A stretch of 10,833 bases of DNA from Candidatus Bathyarchaeota archaeon (GCA_030593155.1 JAUVHT010000016.1:1-10833), one strand, 5' to 3'; counted from the stretch's first letter, positions 1-7,132 are shown. The notes: generated by a model not told the origin, from the letters alone. Translations and numbers: made by a program.

Positions 1-701
1 GCCAAGGTGCTCAGCTGAACCATGTTGAAGCAGAGACACGCGAACACCGTCTTTACGTGCACCCGGGGTAACATCGTCACCAGAACGTGCCCCGAGCCGG
101 ACATCCGCTTGATCACGGCGAACGGCCTCTCCCCGGGAGCCCGCTTCCTGTTGATACGCCGGTTCCTCAGCCTATCCCAAATATCCAGGGGACGACCCCC
201 GCACAGCACTCCTCATCGCCGCCGAGATCCCCCGGATCTCCACGCCGAAGTATCCCTTGTCCCGGTACACCACTTCACCCTCCTCCGACAGGTCCACCCG
301 GCTGTCGTGCACCGAGGCGGTGGCGCGCGCTGGCGCTGCAGCTCCTCCCAGATAGCCCGGTCCCTGCTGGATTCGGCGAGGTGCTCCCTGAAGAGCCAGA
401 CCGTGGTGGCGTCCGGTATCACATCGGGGAATCCGAGGAACAGGTGGAAGCTTATGCGGTCGTTGGCCTGGCGTTCCAGCTCGGGGTCGCTGAGGCCGTA
501 CCACTGCTGGAGGACCAGCATCTTCACCATCGGGTCGATGTTGGGTCTGCCTCCCTGGGGGCCCTGGTTGTCGTAGAGGGGCTGGATTATGGGCCTGAAG
601 GAGTTCCAGTCTATGAGGGGCTGTATCTTGGCGAGTCTGTCGCCTAGTTTGTGGATCTTCCGGTAGAGTTTCCGTAGGGTGAAGGACGTGAAGGAGTCCA
701 T
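1..701 (-). pseudogene. Decayed IS5-family (DDE) transposase with internal deletion, 3' end cut by window edge
   Basis: Remnant of an insertion-sequence transposase that would cut and join DNA. Reading leftwards from the ATG at 699-701, the first 124 codons are intact and look like the N-terminal DUF772-type domain of IS5 transposases (GGRPNIDPMVKMLVLQQWYG near residues 50-69, then DPELERQANDRISFHLFLG). After EELQRQ, at about 318-335, the reading jumps to another frame at TASVHDSRVDLSEEGEVVYRDKGYFG, a C-terminal segment of the family. The stretch normally between them, which carries the first catalytic Asp residues, is missing. A second shift at the C5 run 196-200 returns to the original frame, giving PLDIWDRLRNRRINRKRAPG and ERPFAVIKRMSG, the conserved end of the family, open to base 1. 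Removing one base of the run restores RGRPLDIWD. The family call rests on recalled motifs. It cannot be active. No terminal inverted repeat could be identified. Confidence 0.85.
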
Positions 702-770
702 GGGTGAGTGGTGGTGTTGCCGCGCTAAAAGGTAAACCGAGGGGGGACTAGAAAACAATGAAAACAGAGG

Positions 771-810
771 TAATTCGAAATCCTTTAAAGTAAATCGGAA
801 TCCTCTGAAG
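771..810. repeat. Two-copy 20-bp tandem direct repeat
   Basis: Bases 771-790 and 791-810 match at 16 of 20 positions (hand alignment). The conserved core is CGRAATCCTYTRAAG at 776-790 and 796-810. A 20-bp spacing is about two helical turns, as expected for paired protein-binding sites on one face of the DNA. It could equally be part of the insertion-sequence end or chance within AT-rich DNA. Confidence 0.45.
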
Positions 811-850
811 ATGAAATAGGGTAAAAAAAACCATTCTTTTTTATTTCATC
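810..850. repeat. Inverted repeat with A-tract/T-tract stem
   Basis: GATGAAATA at 810-818 is the exact reverse complement of TATTTCATC at 842-850. Inside the arms an A8 run (823-830) faces a T run (837-841), which could extend the stem after a bulge at 819-822. The T-rich 3' side resembles a terminator-like hairpin, but no gene ends just upstream on either strand. It may instead belong to the insertion-sequence boundary or an operator. Confidence 0.5.
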
Positions 851-1019
851 AAGGATGACGCTGAAGAGAGATAGCGCGATCAGCTTCTGATGTTATCCCG
901 AACTAAAACCCCGGATTATGATCTATTATTCGGTGTTTTGTATCCACTTTCCTTTTTTAAGCTTAACTTCGTCACTTATCTGAAAAAAGAGGGCTAAGGG
1001 CGTACAATTGGTCGATGTC

Positions 1020-1025
1020 AAGGAG
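1020..1025 (+). promoter_or_regulatory. Ribosome binding site supporting the TTG start of the TPR gene
   Basis: AAGGAG lies 8 bases before the TTG at 1034. The first in-frame Met after that TTG is about 148 codons downstream, inside the repeat array, so this site and the TTG together fix the start. Confidence 0.65.
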
Positions 1026-1033
1026 TTACTACG

Positions 1034-4000
1034 TTGAATACTGTTAATCCTAGTTCCAGAGATAGGACTCTAAAGAAGAATGAACGTTCTAAGAAAGATC
1101 GCATCGATGAGGCCAAGGCTCTTCTAGCATCGTCTCAAGCTCGTATCGCCTATCTGGAAGAAGAAAACCTAGAGAACTCCAAGGAGAAATATAAACAAGC
1201 CCTCGGGATATACAATGAACTCGGAAGAAAAGAGGAGATAGCGAACACATTAGTCAGTCTGTCCAGTATCTTGCATGAACTGGGAGAAAACATAGAAGCC
1301 ATAGATAGCTTAGAGGAAGCTTTAGAACTTTTCAAAAGTTTTAGAGATAAATTTCGTATTGGCTCCACTCTCAACTTCCTTGGAAAGCTACTAATACTTG
1401 AAGGAGAATACAGCAAAGCCGAAAGTTGTCTTAAAGAGGCTTTGATGTATCAAAAGGAACTGGTAAACATAGAGGGGATAGCCGAAACTTTTTTCTACCT
1501 AGGTCTTGTCTTCGAAAAAATCGGCGAATATAACGAGGCCAGGATATTCTACCACCGGGCAGAGCAGGGTTATAGGAAACATGACGAATACTCTTTGGCT
1601 ATAACTCTAAATTCTTTAGGTAGGATCTACATTAAGCTCCAGAGATACAATGAAGCTTTACACATCTTCGAGAACATCCACGAGTATTACGAAAAAACCA
1701 AGGACAAGGAAGGTTTGGCTGAGACCCTCTACTACATTGGGACGATTTTTGGCGAACTTTACGAGTATAACGAGGCAGTAAATCATCTCGAAGATTCGCT
1801 AAGGATGTTCGAGGAGCTCGACAGTAAAAGTGGTATAGCGAAGTCATTGAATATCCTAGGGTCAGTACTCGTAAAGCATGGAGAATATAATGAAGCGAAG
1901 GAACGACTTGATAGAGCCCTGAGTATCCAAAGAAGGGGTGATGATAGAGAGGGGATTGTGAGAACCCTTTACAACCTCGGATTAGTCATGAGAAATTTCG
2001 GGGATCCAAATTCTGCAAAAAGGCATCTGGAAGAGGCCCTTGAACTACAGAAGGGTCTCCCAGAAGATAACGTGAAACTACAGATCTTGGAAGCACTAGG
2101 ACGCGTCCAGCTGGATCTTGGCGAGAACGATAGTGCGCGAAGTACGCTGGAGGAGGCCCTAGAGATATGCAGAGACCTCGAAATAGTCGAGGACAATCCT
2201 GGGATACTCAGCGGGCTCGGGATCACCCTCGGTGAACTAGGAGAGTATGGGAAAGCGAGACGATTACTGAAGGAAGCCTTGGAGATCCAGGAGGCTTATG
2301 ATAAGGAAGATCTGGCCAAGATCTTGTTCCATCTCGGAAGAATCCACAACAGGCTTGAGAATTACAAGGCGGCGAGGCGTCATCTCAACGAGGCCCTAAA
2401 GCTGTATAAGGAACTCGGAGACAAGGGGGCCATCGCTGCCACGTTGAGCAAACTCGGGATGGTCCAGAGCGGCCTCGGGAACTATAAAATGGTTGAGAAG
2501 TATCTCGGCGAAGCCCTTACGATTAAGAGGGAGCTCGATGATGGAGAGGACCTTGAAGAGATTCGATACTTGTTGGGCGTCGCCTTGGTTGAGCTGGGAA
2601 AATACCCCGAAGCCAGGGGGCACCTCGAGGAAAGCTTGGCACTGAACAAGAAGATCAAGAGGAAGGATCGAGAGGCGGACTGTTACAGGGCTCTGGGAAC
2701 CATCTCGGATGAGCAAGGGGAGTACGAAGAGGCGCTTAAACTTCTGGAAAAGGCCCTGAATGTTTACACGGAGTTACACGAGGGGGCGAAGGTGGCTAGC
2801 ACCCTTAATGACCTGGGGGCCGTCCTGGGAGAGCTCTCCAGATTCGACGAGGCGGTCGAAAGCCTGGAGGAAGCCCATCGGATTTACAGTGATATGGGCG
2901 ATGAGGGAAGGGCTGCCGGGGTCTTGGACAACCTCGGGACCATCCTGTACAACATAGGAAATTACGATAGGGCCCGGGATTACTTCGAGGGGGCCTTGAA
3001 ACTCCACAGGGGCCTCGGGAGTGAGGGGGCGATAGCGAGGACCCTCTACAGCCTCGGCACTGTTCTGGATCAGCTTGGAGAGCTCGAGGCCATCGAACCT
3101 CTTCTTGAGGAGGCCCTGAAGATCCAGAAGGGTCTCAAGAACGCCGAGGAGGTCGCCAAGATCCTCCACGAACTCGGGGTGGTCCTCGATCGGTTGGGTG
3201 ACCCCAAGAAGGCCAGTGTGCATCTCGAGGAGGCTCTGGAGCTGCAGAGGGGCCTGGGTGAGCCAGGAGAGATCGCGAGGACACTGTATTGCCTCGGGAC
3301 GGTCATGGACGACCTGGGGAAGCCCGAGAAGGCAATGGGGCTCCTCGAGGAGGCTCTAGGGATCCAGAGAGACCTTGAAAACGAGGAGGAGCTGGCGTGG
3401 ACCCTCTACAACCTGGGGGTGGTCCAGGAGGAACTTGGATATTACGAGGAGGCGAGGAACCACCTCGTCGAGTCTCACCGTACGTTCCACGAGATGGATA
3501 ACAAGCCCCAGGCGGTGAGCGCCTCGTCGATCCTCGGCGACCTCTTGTGGGAGCTGGGTGACCCAGGCGGTGCGAGGCGGTACCTCGAGTTCGCATTGGT
3601 GCTAAATCGGGAGCTTAAGGACGAGGAGGCTACGGCTAAGACCCTGTTCGCTCTCGCCTCGGTCCATCGCCGTCTCGGGGAGATGGAAAAGGCAGGGGCG
3701 TACCTCGTGGAGTCTCTGGATCTCCGGAGGAGCCTGGGCGACAGTGAGGGGGTCGCTGAGACCCTGCACCGGCTCGGGGTCGTGTGGACCCTGCTCGGGG
3801 ATCACGGTAAGGCGGTCTCCTGTTTCGAGGAGGCCCTCATCATAGAGAGGGATCTGGGAGACAGGGGTGCCCTGGCCGATACTCTGTACCGTCTGGGGCG
3901 GCTCCACGATGGACCCGGCGGCTACGAACGGTCTCGGGTGTTCTACGAGGAGGCTCTGGCTCTCTATCGGGAGATCGGGGAGGCGTCTTCCTTGGCTGAC

Positions 4001-4654
4001 GCCTTGGGTGTCCTGGGTGTGGTCCTCGGCCGTCTTGGGAGGCTAGAGGAGGCCGAGAGGCTGCTGGTTGAGGCCTTCGACGTCTACGTTGAGTTGGATG
4101 ATGGGGAGGGCGTTGCGAGTTCCCGCTGTAATCTTGGGGCCGTCCGGGGTGGTCTCGGGGATCTCGAGGGGGCCGAGGAGGTCCTCGCAGGGGCTCTGGA
4201 GATGAACGGAGAGCACGAGGATGATTACGGGGTCGCGGTCTCTCTGAATAACCTCGGCATCGTGTTCTGGGGGAAAGGGGATATTGCTGAGGCCGAGGCG
4301 CACTTTGAGAAGTGCCTCAGCCTCGTAGGCGATCTCAAGCCGTCTAGGGAGAGCCTGAGGAAGGAGCTAGCCACTTCAGTGCTTGATAACCTGTCCAGGG
4401 TCAGGTTCTGCTCGAACGGTTTCATGGACGATCTGCTGGGGCGCCTGCCAGGCGGTTACTCTCTCAAGGACATCGGGATCTTGAGGGGTTGGATGTCGAT
4501 GCTCGAGGGGCATTCGTTGGCCTCCCAGGGTCGGTGGGATGAGGCCTGGGAGCTGGTGGAGGCTGGGGAGAGGGTTATCGAGGGGCTGGGGGATCTGAGG
4601 CCCTTAAGATTCGCTTGGCAGGGAGTGAGGCTGGTGGGGGATCGTGGCGGTTAA
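1034..4654 (+). CDS. Giant tetratricopeptide-repeat (TPR) protein, 1206 aa
   Basis: A probably cytoplasmic scaffold. TPR units are paired helices that stack into a superhelix and bind other proteins or peptides. No enzymatic domain, signal peptide or membrane segment is visible. After a short basic N-terminus (residues 1-25) there are about 27 units of roughly 40 residues, to about residue 1110. The usual pattern is A-x-T-L-x-x-LG-x-V-x-x-x-LG-E-Y-x-E-A-x-x-x-L-x-E-AL, like the kinesin-light-chain/TPR_12 type. The first unit is degenerate. A helical C-terminal segment of about 95 residues follows, including one more TPR-like hairpin (ASQGRWDEAWELVEAG). G+C climbs from 32-43% in early repeats to 58-68% in late ones. 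The gene starts at TTG and its last 11 bases overlap the next gene, implying coupled translation. TPR identity is certain; the binding partner is unknown. Confidence 0.95.
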   Translation: MNTVNPSSRDRTLKKNERSKKDRIDEAKALLASSQARIAYLEEENLENSKEKYKQALGIYNELGRKEEIANTLVSLSSILHELGENIEAIDSLEEALELFKSFRDKFRIGSTLNFLGKLLILEGEYSKAESCLKEALMYQKELVNIEGIAETFFYLGLVFEKIGEYNEARIFYHRAEQGYRKHDEYSLAITLNSLGRIYIKLQRYNEALHIFENIHEYYEKTKDKEGLAETLYYIGTIFGELYEYNEAVNHLEDSLRMFEELDSKSGIAKSLNILGSVLVKHGEYNEAKERLDRALSIQRRGDDREGIVRTLYNLGLVMRNFGDPNSAKRHLEEALELQKGLPEDNVKLQILEALGRVQLDLGENDSARSTLEEALEICRDLEIVEDNPGILSGLGITLGELGEYGKARRLLKEALEIQEAYDKEDLAKILFHLGRIHNRLENYKAARRHLNEALKLYKELGDKGAIAATLSKLGMVQSGLGNYKMVEKYLGEALTIKRELDDGEDLEEIRYLLGVALVELGKYPEARGHLEESLALNKKIKRKDREADCYRALGTISDEQGEYEEALKLLEKALNVYTELHEGAKVASTLNDLGAVLGELSRFDEAVESLEEAHRIYSDMGDEGRAAGVLDNLGTILYNIGNYDRARDYFEGALKLHRGLGSEGAIARTLYSLGTVLDQLGELEAIEPLLEEALKIQKGLKNAEEVAKILHELGVVLDRLGDPKKASVHLEEALELQRGLGEPGEIARTLYCLGTVMDDLGKPEKAMGLLEEALGIQRDLENEEELAWTLYNLGVVQEELGYYEEARNHLVESHRTFHEMDNKPQAVSASSILGDLLWELGDPGGARRYLEFALVLNRELKDEEATAKTLFALASVHRRLGEMEKAGAYLVESLDLRRSLGDSEGVAETLHRLGVVWTLLGDHGKAVSCFEEALIIERDLGDRGALADTLYRLGRLHDGPGGYERSRVFYEEALALYREIGEASSLADALGVLGVVLGRLGRLEEAERLLVEAFDVYVELDDGEGVASSRCNLGAVRGGLGDLEGAEEVLAGALEMNGEHEDDYGVAVSLNNLGIVFWGKGDIAEAEAHFEKCLSLVGDLKPSRESLRKELATSVLDNLSRVRFCSNGFMDDLLGRLPGGYSLKDIGILRGWMSMLEGHSLASQGRWDEAWELVEAGERVIEGLGDLRPLRFAWQGVRLVGDRGG
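2333..4260 (+). repeat. Phase-locked 120-nt coding repeat array (17 TPR units)
   Basis: The Leu-Gly codons of each unit (for example CTCGGA at 2333, CTCGGG at 2453) recur every 120 bases from 2333 to 4260 without an indel, for 17 consecutive units. Upstream units vary in length; the preceding spacing, from 2216, is 117 bases. Units share nucleotide-level phrases such as GAGGAGGCCCTG, so recombination between them is possible. This is protein-coding repetition, not a CRISPR or satellite array. Confidence 0.85.
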
Positions 4655-5327
4655 GAGGTTCATGAAGGAGCGCGCCGAGAGGGCGGCGCTGATCGATGAG
4701 GTGAAAGACATCCTTTTGGATGGGTCACCTAAAAAGATAAGTAAGTATCGCAAGTTTGGCTTGGAGAATGCTAATGGTTTGTTGAAGTTTCTCATGAGTC
4801 TGGGGAATACGGTTTTCCATTCTGGTGATCCAGAACTTACCGGACGTTTCCTGGGAGCTTTGTTTGAGCTGGCGGCCTCTGGCGTCTTAGATGAGAATAC
4901 TCTCGTGGGAAGGATCCGTGAGTATGGTTTGAGGGCTATTCACGGGTTCGATTACGACTCGTTTGCAGTGATCCTAGATGGATTCTTGCAGTACATTTAT
5001 TGTTTGAGGGAAACGGTTTCGGTTATTATGTGTCTCAAGATCTTGAAGAAGTTATTTCGTGGAGCGGTCTCCGAGGGTTACGAGGCGGGAATGGTGAAGC
5101 TGGTGAATGTGTGTGCAGAACTTGATGAGCATTTCGCAAAAGAGGGGTTACATGTAAACCGATTCTATCTAAGAAACTTGATTATCTCATTGGTTTATTT
5201 CGCAGGACTAGATGGGGACGAGCCTCTTAGGAGTAGGACTGTCGCTGCGCTAATGCATGCGCGCGCTGATGGTATTCTGGGTTTGGGTGTGGCTTCGCCC
5301 GTTTCTGTTGATGCTGGGATGGTTTAA
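4644..5327 (+). CDS. Hypothetical helical protein, 227 aa, overlapping the TPR gene
   Basis: I do not recognise this family. The product looks mostly alpha-helical and soluble, with no TPR consensus, metal motif, nucleotide-binding loop or signal peptide. Its N-terminus is basic (AVKRFMKERAERAALIDEVK), the middle is hydrophobic and helical (NGLLKFLMSLGNTVFHSGDP; FAVILDGFLQYIYCLRETVS), and a helix with NRFYLRNLIISLVYFAGLDG lies near the end. The GTG at 4644 overlaps the TPR stop by 11 bases, so translation is probably coupled; an ATG at 4662 is the alternative start. A sampled line has about 40% G+C, well below the late TPR repeats it abuts, so the junction is also a composition break. Inference: a partner of the TPR protein, perhaps a HEAT- or TPR-like helical-repeat relative too divergent to recognise. 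Confidence 0.75.
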   Translation: MAVKRFMKERAERAALIDEVKDILLDGSPKKISKYRKFGLENANGLLKFLMSLGNTVFHSGDPELTGRFLGALFELAASGVLDENTLVGRIREYGLRAIHGFDYDSFAVILDGFLQYIYCLRETVSVIMCLKILKKLFRGAVSEGYEAGMVKLVNVCAELDEHFAKEGLHVNRFYLRNLIISLVYFAGLDGDEPLRSRTVAALMHARADGILGLGVASPVSVDAGMV

Positions 5328-5667
5328 GTTTAGGAGGAGGTTTTGGGTCCTGTCTCCCCTGTTGGGTGATTTTCTGAGTTGTGACCAGATAATGGTCATG
5401 AGGGTTATATCGCGTTGTAATGGTGGCCGCTACGTGCGCAGTGGTTATTGTACCGGAATTGCCAGGGAAGAATAGTCAGGATAAAATCCGCGCGCGCAAC
5501 CTTTGCTTCATGGAATCTCAAATACTCGCACTCCTAATAATAGATTATAAATATAATTATATTAATTAGTTATATTGAGAGATTTTAATAATAAAGAATG
5601 TTTATTACAACTCTTTTAATCAATAAATCAGGTGTGATCTATTAAACGGTAAGGTGAATTTGGATTA
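5328..5667. other. Intergenic region with (CG)n tract and AT-rich promoter-like DNA
   Basis: No convincing gene is present. An open frame at 5257-5475 overlaps the end of the previous gene and encodes an unnatural Trp/Arg-rich product. The right part is very AT-rich and includes an exact 14-bp palindrome at 5550-5563 (AATATAATTATATT) and TATA-like stretches near 5583-5592. The alternating CGCGCGCGC tract at 5489-5497 lies just left of it. Promoter function for the following ATPase gene is inferred from position and composition. Confidence 0.5.
5651..5657 (+). promoter_or_regulatory. Ribosome binding site deciding the TTG start of the AAA gene
   Basis: AAGGTGA lies 10 bases before the TTG at 5668. 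The alternative in-frame ATG at 5710 (residue 15) has no comparable purine-rich element upstream, so TTG is preferred. Confidence 0.6.
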
Positions 5668-6681
5668 TTGATAAAAAACGAAAATCTATTGGATCAAGAT
5701 AAAAAGCGCATGGAGAAAAAAAAGGTATTTATTAAACATAAGAAAGGAAAGATTAATATTCAACTAAACAAAAGAAAAAAAAGTCGCATTTCTCCACTAT
5801 ACAATAAATATAACATCCAAAAATATGATCTTCACCCCGATTATTTATTTGATGAGTTTATTGATCTAATTCCTGAAAACGTTGCTGATTATATAGATGA
5901 TGGAAATAATTACATGGTGAGAATAGTTGAAGCTTTATATCATTTTAAACAATGTGCGTTAATCGGGCCAAGTGGGACCGGTAAAACTCATGCTGTCTAT
6001 TTAATAGCAGAACTAACTGGTTTACCCTTATGGGAGATAAATTGTGCATTAAACACCTCAAGTTATGATTTAATAGGTAGATATATCGGACTTGGAAAAG
6101 AAAATTGGATTGACGGTCAAGTTACATTGTGGTTAAAACACGGAGGATTACTTTATCTTGACGAAGTAAATATGATGAGACAAGACGTAGCTAGTAGACT
6201 AAATCCAGTATTAGATGCTAGAGGTCACCTTATAATCACAGAAAAGGATAATGAGATCATACCGAGACATGAATATTCATATTGTATAGTTTCGATAAAT
6301 CCACTAAGGGCAGAGCACGCAGGTGTCAAACGATTAAATATTGCCTTTAAAAGGAGGATGTCTATTTGGATTGACTTTAGCTATCCTAGCATTGCGCAAA
6401 AAATTTCGCAAGATGAGATTAAGCTAATTATGGATCGATCTCACATTGATAGAGCAACTGCATCTAAAATTCTCACGGTTGGAGCTGAAATGAGAAGACA
6501 ATATCTCAATGGGGACATATTATACGGACCTAGTCCACGTGATCTTATTAATTGGGCTATTCTTTTTAATAATAGTGGAGATCCTATCCTTTCCGCAGAG
6601 TCTACAATCATCCCAATGACTAGCGATGATTCTGAAGAGCGGGATATAATTCGGAATCTAGTAATGAACGTTTTTAAGTAA
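5668..6681 (+). CDS. MoxR/CbbQ-like AAA+ ATPase (AAA_5 type), 337 aa
   Basis: An ATP-driven remodelling ATPase resembling the CbbQ/NorQ/GvpN/MoxR group, which usually act as ring-shaped activators of a partner protein. Visible motifs: Walker A GPSGTGKT (residues 100-107), Walker B LLYLDE (161-166), sensor-1 Asn211 in IVSINP, a candidate arginine finger in FKRRM (R229/R230), and sensor-2 Arg291 in YGPSPRDLINW. Between the Walker motifs, SSYDLIGRYIGLGKENWIDG fits the pore-loop region of this group. The ATPase core is preceded by about 45 Lys/Arg-rich residues (KKRMEKKKVFIKHKKGK) that may bind nucleic acid or acidic partners. The gene starts at TTG with a good ribosome site. Sampled lines have 23-43% G+C, suggesting horizontal transfer. 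The VWA-domain protein normally encoded beside such ATPases is absent here, so the substrate is unknown. ATPase identity is secure; the subgroup is probable. Confidence 0.88.
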   Translation: MIKNENLLDQDKKRMEKKKVFIKHKKGKINIQLNKRKKSRISPLYNKYNIQKYDLHPDYLFDEFIDLIPENVADYIDDGNNYMVRIVEALYHFKQCALIGPSGTGKTHAVYLIAELTGLPLWEINCALNTSSYDLIGRYIGLGKENWIDGQVTLWLKHGGLLYLDEVNMMRQDVASRLNPVLDARGHLIITEKDNEIIPRHEYSYCIVSINPLRAEHAGVKRLNIAFKRRMSIWIDFSYPSIAQKISQDEIKLIMDRSHIDRATASKILTVGAEMRRQYLNGDILYGPSPRDLINWAILFNNSGDPILSAESTIIPMTSDDSEERDIIRNLVMNVFK

Positions 6682-6683
6682 GA

Positions 6684-6711
6684 AATATTGAAATATTGTC
6701 AATATTATATA
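6684..6711 (+). promoter_or_regulatory. Candidate operator and TATA box upstream of winged-helix gene
   Basis: Three 7-bp half-sites occur at exact 8-bp steps: AATATTG at 6684-6690 and 6692-6698, and its reverse complement CAATATT at 6700-6706. The last two form a perfect inverted repeat around one central base. TTATATA (6706-6711) follows immediately and resembles an archaeal TATA box about 75 bases before the ATG. A regulator bound here would block promoter recognition. Autoregulation by the downstream winged-helix protein is inference. Confidence 0.45.
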
Positions 6712-6785
6712 CACACAAAACTAGATATATTTTGCAATTCTTATGAAGCATTCAGCCGTAAGGATGGACGCAAATCTGGAGAAAT

Positions 6786-7070
6786 ATGATGTCTCATAGA
6801 AGATCGAAGCTTGAAATTCAGTTGAACATCCTTTCCTCTGTCATGAATGGTGTGGATAAGCCTACTCGCATCATGTACGCAGCCAACATGTCTTGGCGGC
6901 CAGTTCAGAGGAATTTGTCTTATCTGGTGGAACAAGGCCTCCTAGATAGACAGGTAAACCTAGAGAGTCGCAAGTCGAAGTCACGCTATGTCATCACTGA
7001 GAAAGGCATCCATGTCCTCGAATACTTCAAGAAAGCTAAGGAAATCCTACCTATCAAAGAAATTTACTAA
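6786..7070 (+). CDS. Small archaeal winged-helix transcriptional regulator, 94 aa
   Basis: A DNA-binding regulator made of a single winged-helix domain, of the stand-alone archaeal type often assigned to HTH_45. Helix 1 is RSKLEIQLNILSSVMNG (residues 6-22). The helix-turn-helix spans about residues 25-50 (PTRIMYAANMSWRPVQRNLS), with LVEQGLLDR leading into the wing and YVITEKGIHVLEYFKKA closing it. No ligand or metal domain is attached. Two adjacent ATGs are possible; the GGAG at 6778-6781 sits 4 bases from the first and 7 from the second (6789), so the protein may start at Met2. It lies about 100 bases after the ATPase gene and has its own candidate promoter and operator. Its composition is closer to the host genes than to the AT-rich ATPase gene. 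The target is unknown, though its own promoter is plausible. Confidence 0.88.
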   Translation: MMSHRRSKLEIQLNILSSVMNGVDKPTRIMYAANMSWRPVQRNLSYLVEQGLLDRQVNLESRKSKSRYVITEKGIHVLEYFKKAKEILPIKEIY

Positions 7071-7101
7071 TGAGACAAACTCTAGTTTTCTCTAGTGGAA
7101 T

Positions 7102-7132
7102 GTGCGCGCTGGATTGCCACTGCGGCGCGCAC
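7102..7132. repeat. GC-rich inverted repeat downstream of winged-helix gene
   Basis: GTGCGCGC (7102-7109) pairs perfectly with GCGCGCAC (7125-7132) across a 15-base loop, giving an 8-bp GC-only-core stem beginning about 30 bases after the stop at 7070. No T-run follows directly, so it is not a classical intrinsic terminator. It could be a 3' stabilising structure or a protein-binding palindrome, and it echoes other CGCGCG palindromes in neighbouring gaps. Confidence 0.6.

Larger units (their letters stand above)
702..1033. other. AT-rich intergenic region between IS remnant and TPR gene
   Basis: This gap of about 330 bases separates the divergent transposase remnant and TPR gene and contains no credible gene. 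It holds a 20-bp tandem repeat (771-810), an inverted repeat (810-850) and, near 951-962, a T-rich TTTTTTAA element that could be a TATA-like box for the TPR gene about 75 bases before its start. The promoter assignment is inference. The outer end of the insertion sequence should lie in the left part, but its boundary is not visible because the opposite end is outside the window. Confidence 0.5.

Noticed and set aside
22..647. Two overlapping plus-strand open frames of about 185 codons over the left edge
   Set aside because: They run antisense to the transposase remnant, whose protein motifs are clear on the minus strand. Their products are low-complexity Pro/Arg/Ser sequences typical of shadow frames in GC-rich DNA.
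2333..4260. Regular 120-nt periodicity suggesting a CRISPR or satellite array
   Set aside because: The period is a whole number of codons inside an open frame with TPR consensus, and units differ mostly at variable TPR positions, so it is protein repetition.
5405..5470. G+C-richer patch after the hypothetical gene that might be a tRNA or small RNA
   Set aside because: No acceptor-stem complementarity, anticodon arm or TTCRA loop could be fitted, and no clear hairpin is present.
5257..5475. Possible frameshifted continuation or separate small gene after the 227-residue protein
   Set aside because: It overlaps the previous gene in another frame and encodes an odd Trp/Arg-rich string. No ribosome site or family motif supports it.
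5710..6681. Alternative ATG start for the AAA ATPase at residue 15
   Set aside because: There is no ribosome-site-like sequence before it, whereas AAGGTGA precedes the TTG at 5668. It would still leave all ATPase motifs intact, so it cannot be fully excluded.
5668..7070. The AAA ATPase and winged-helix gene as a toxin-antitoxin or defence pair
   Set aside because: No nuclease, effector or known defence domain is visible, and the winged-helix gene has its own promoter-like sequence. Adjacency alone is not enough.
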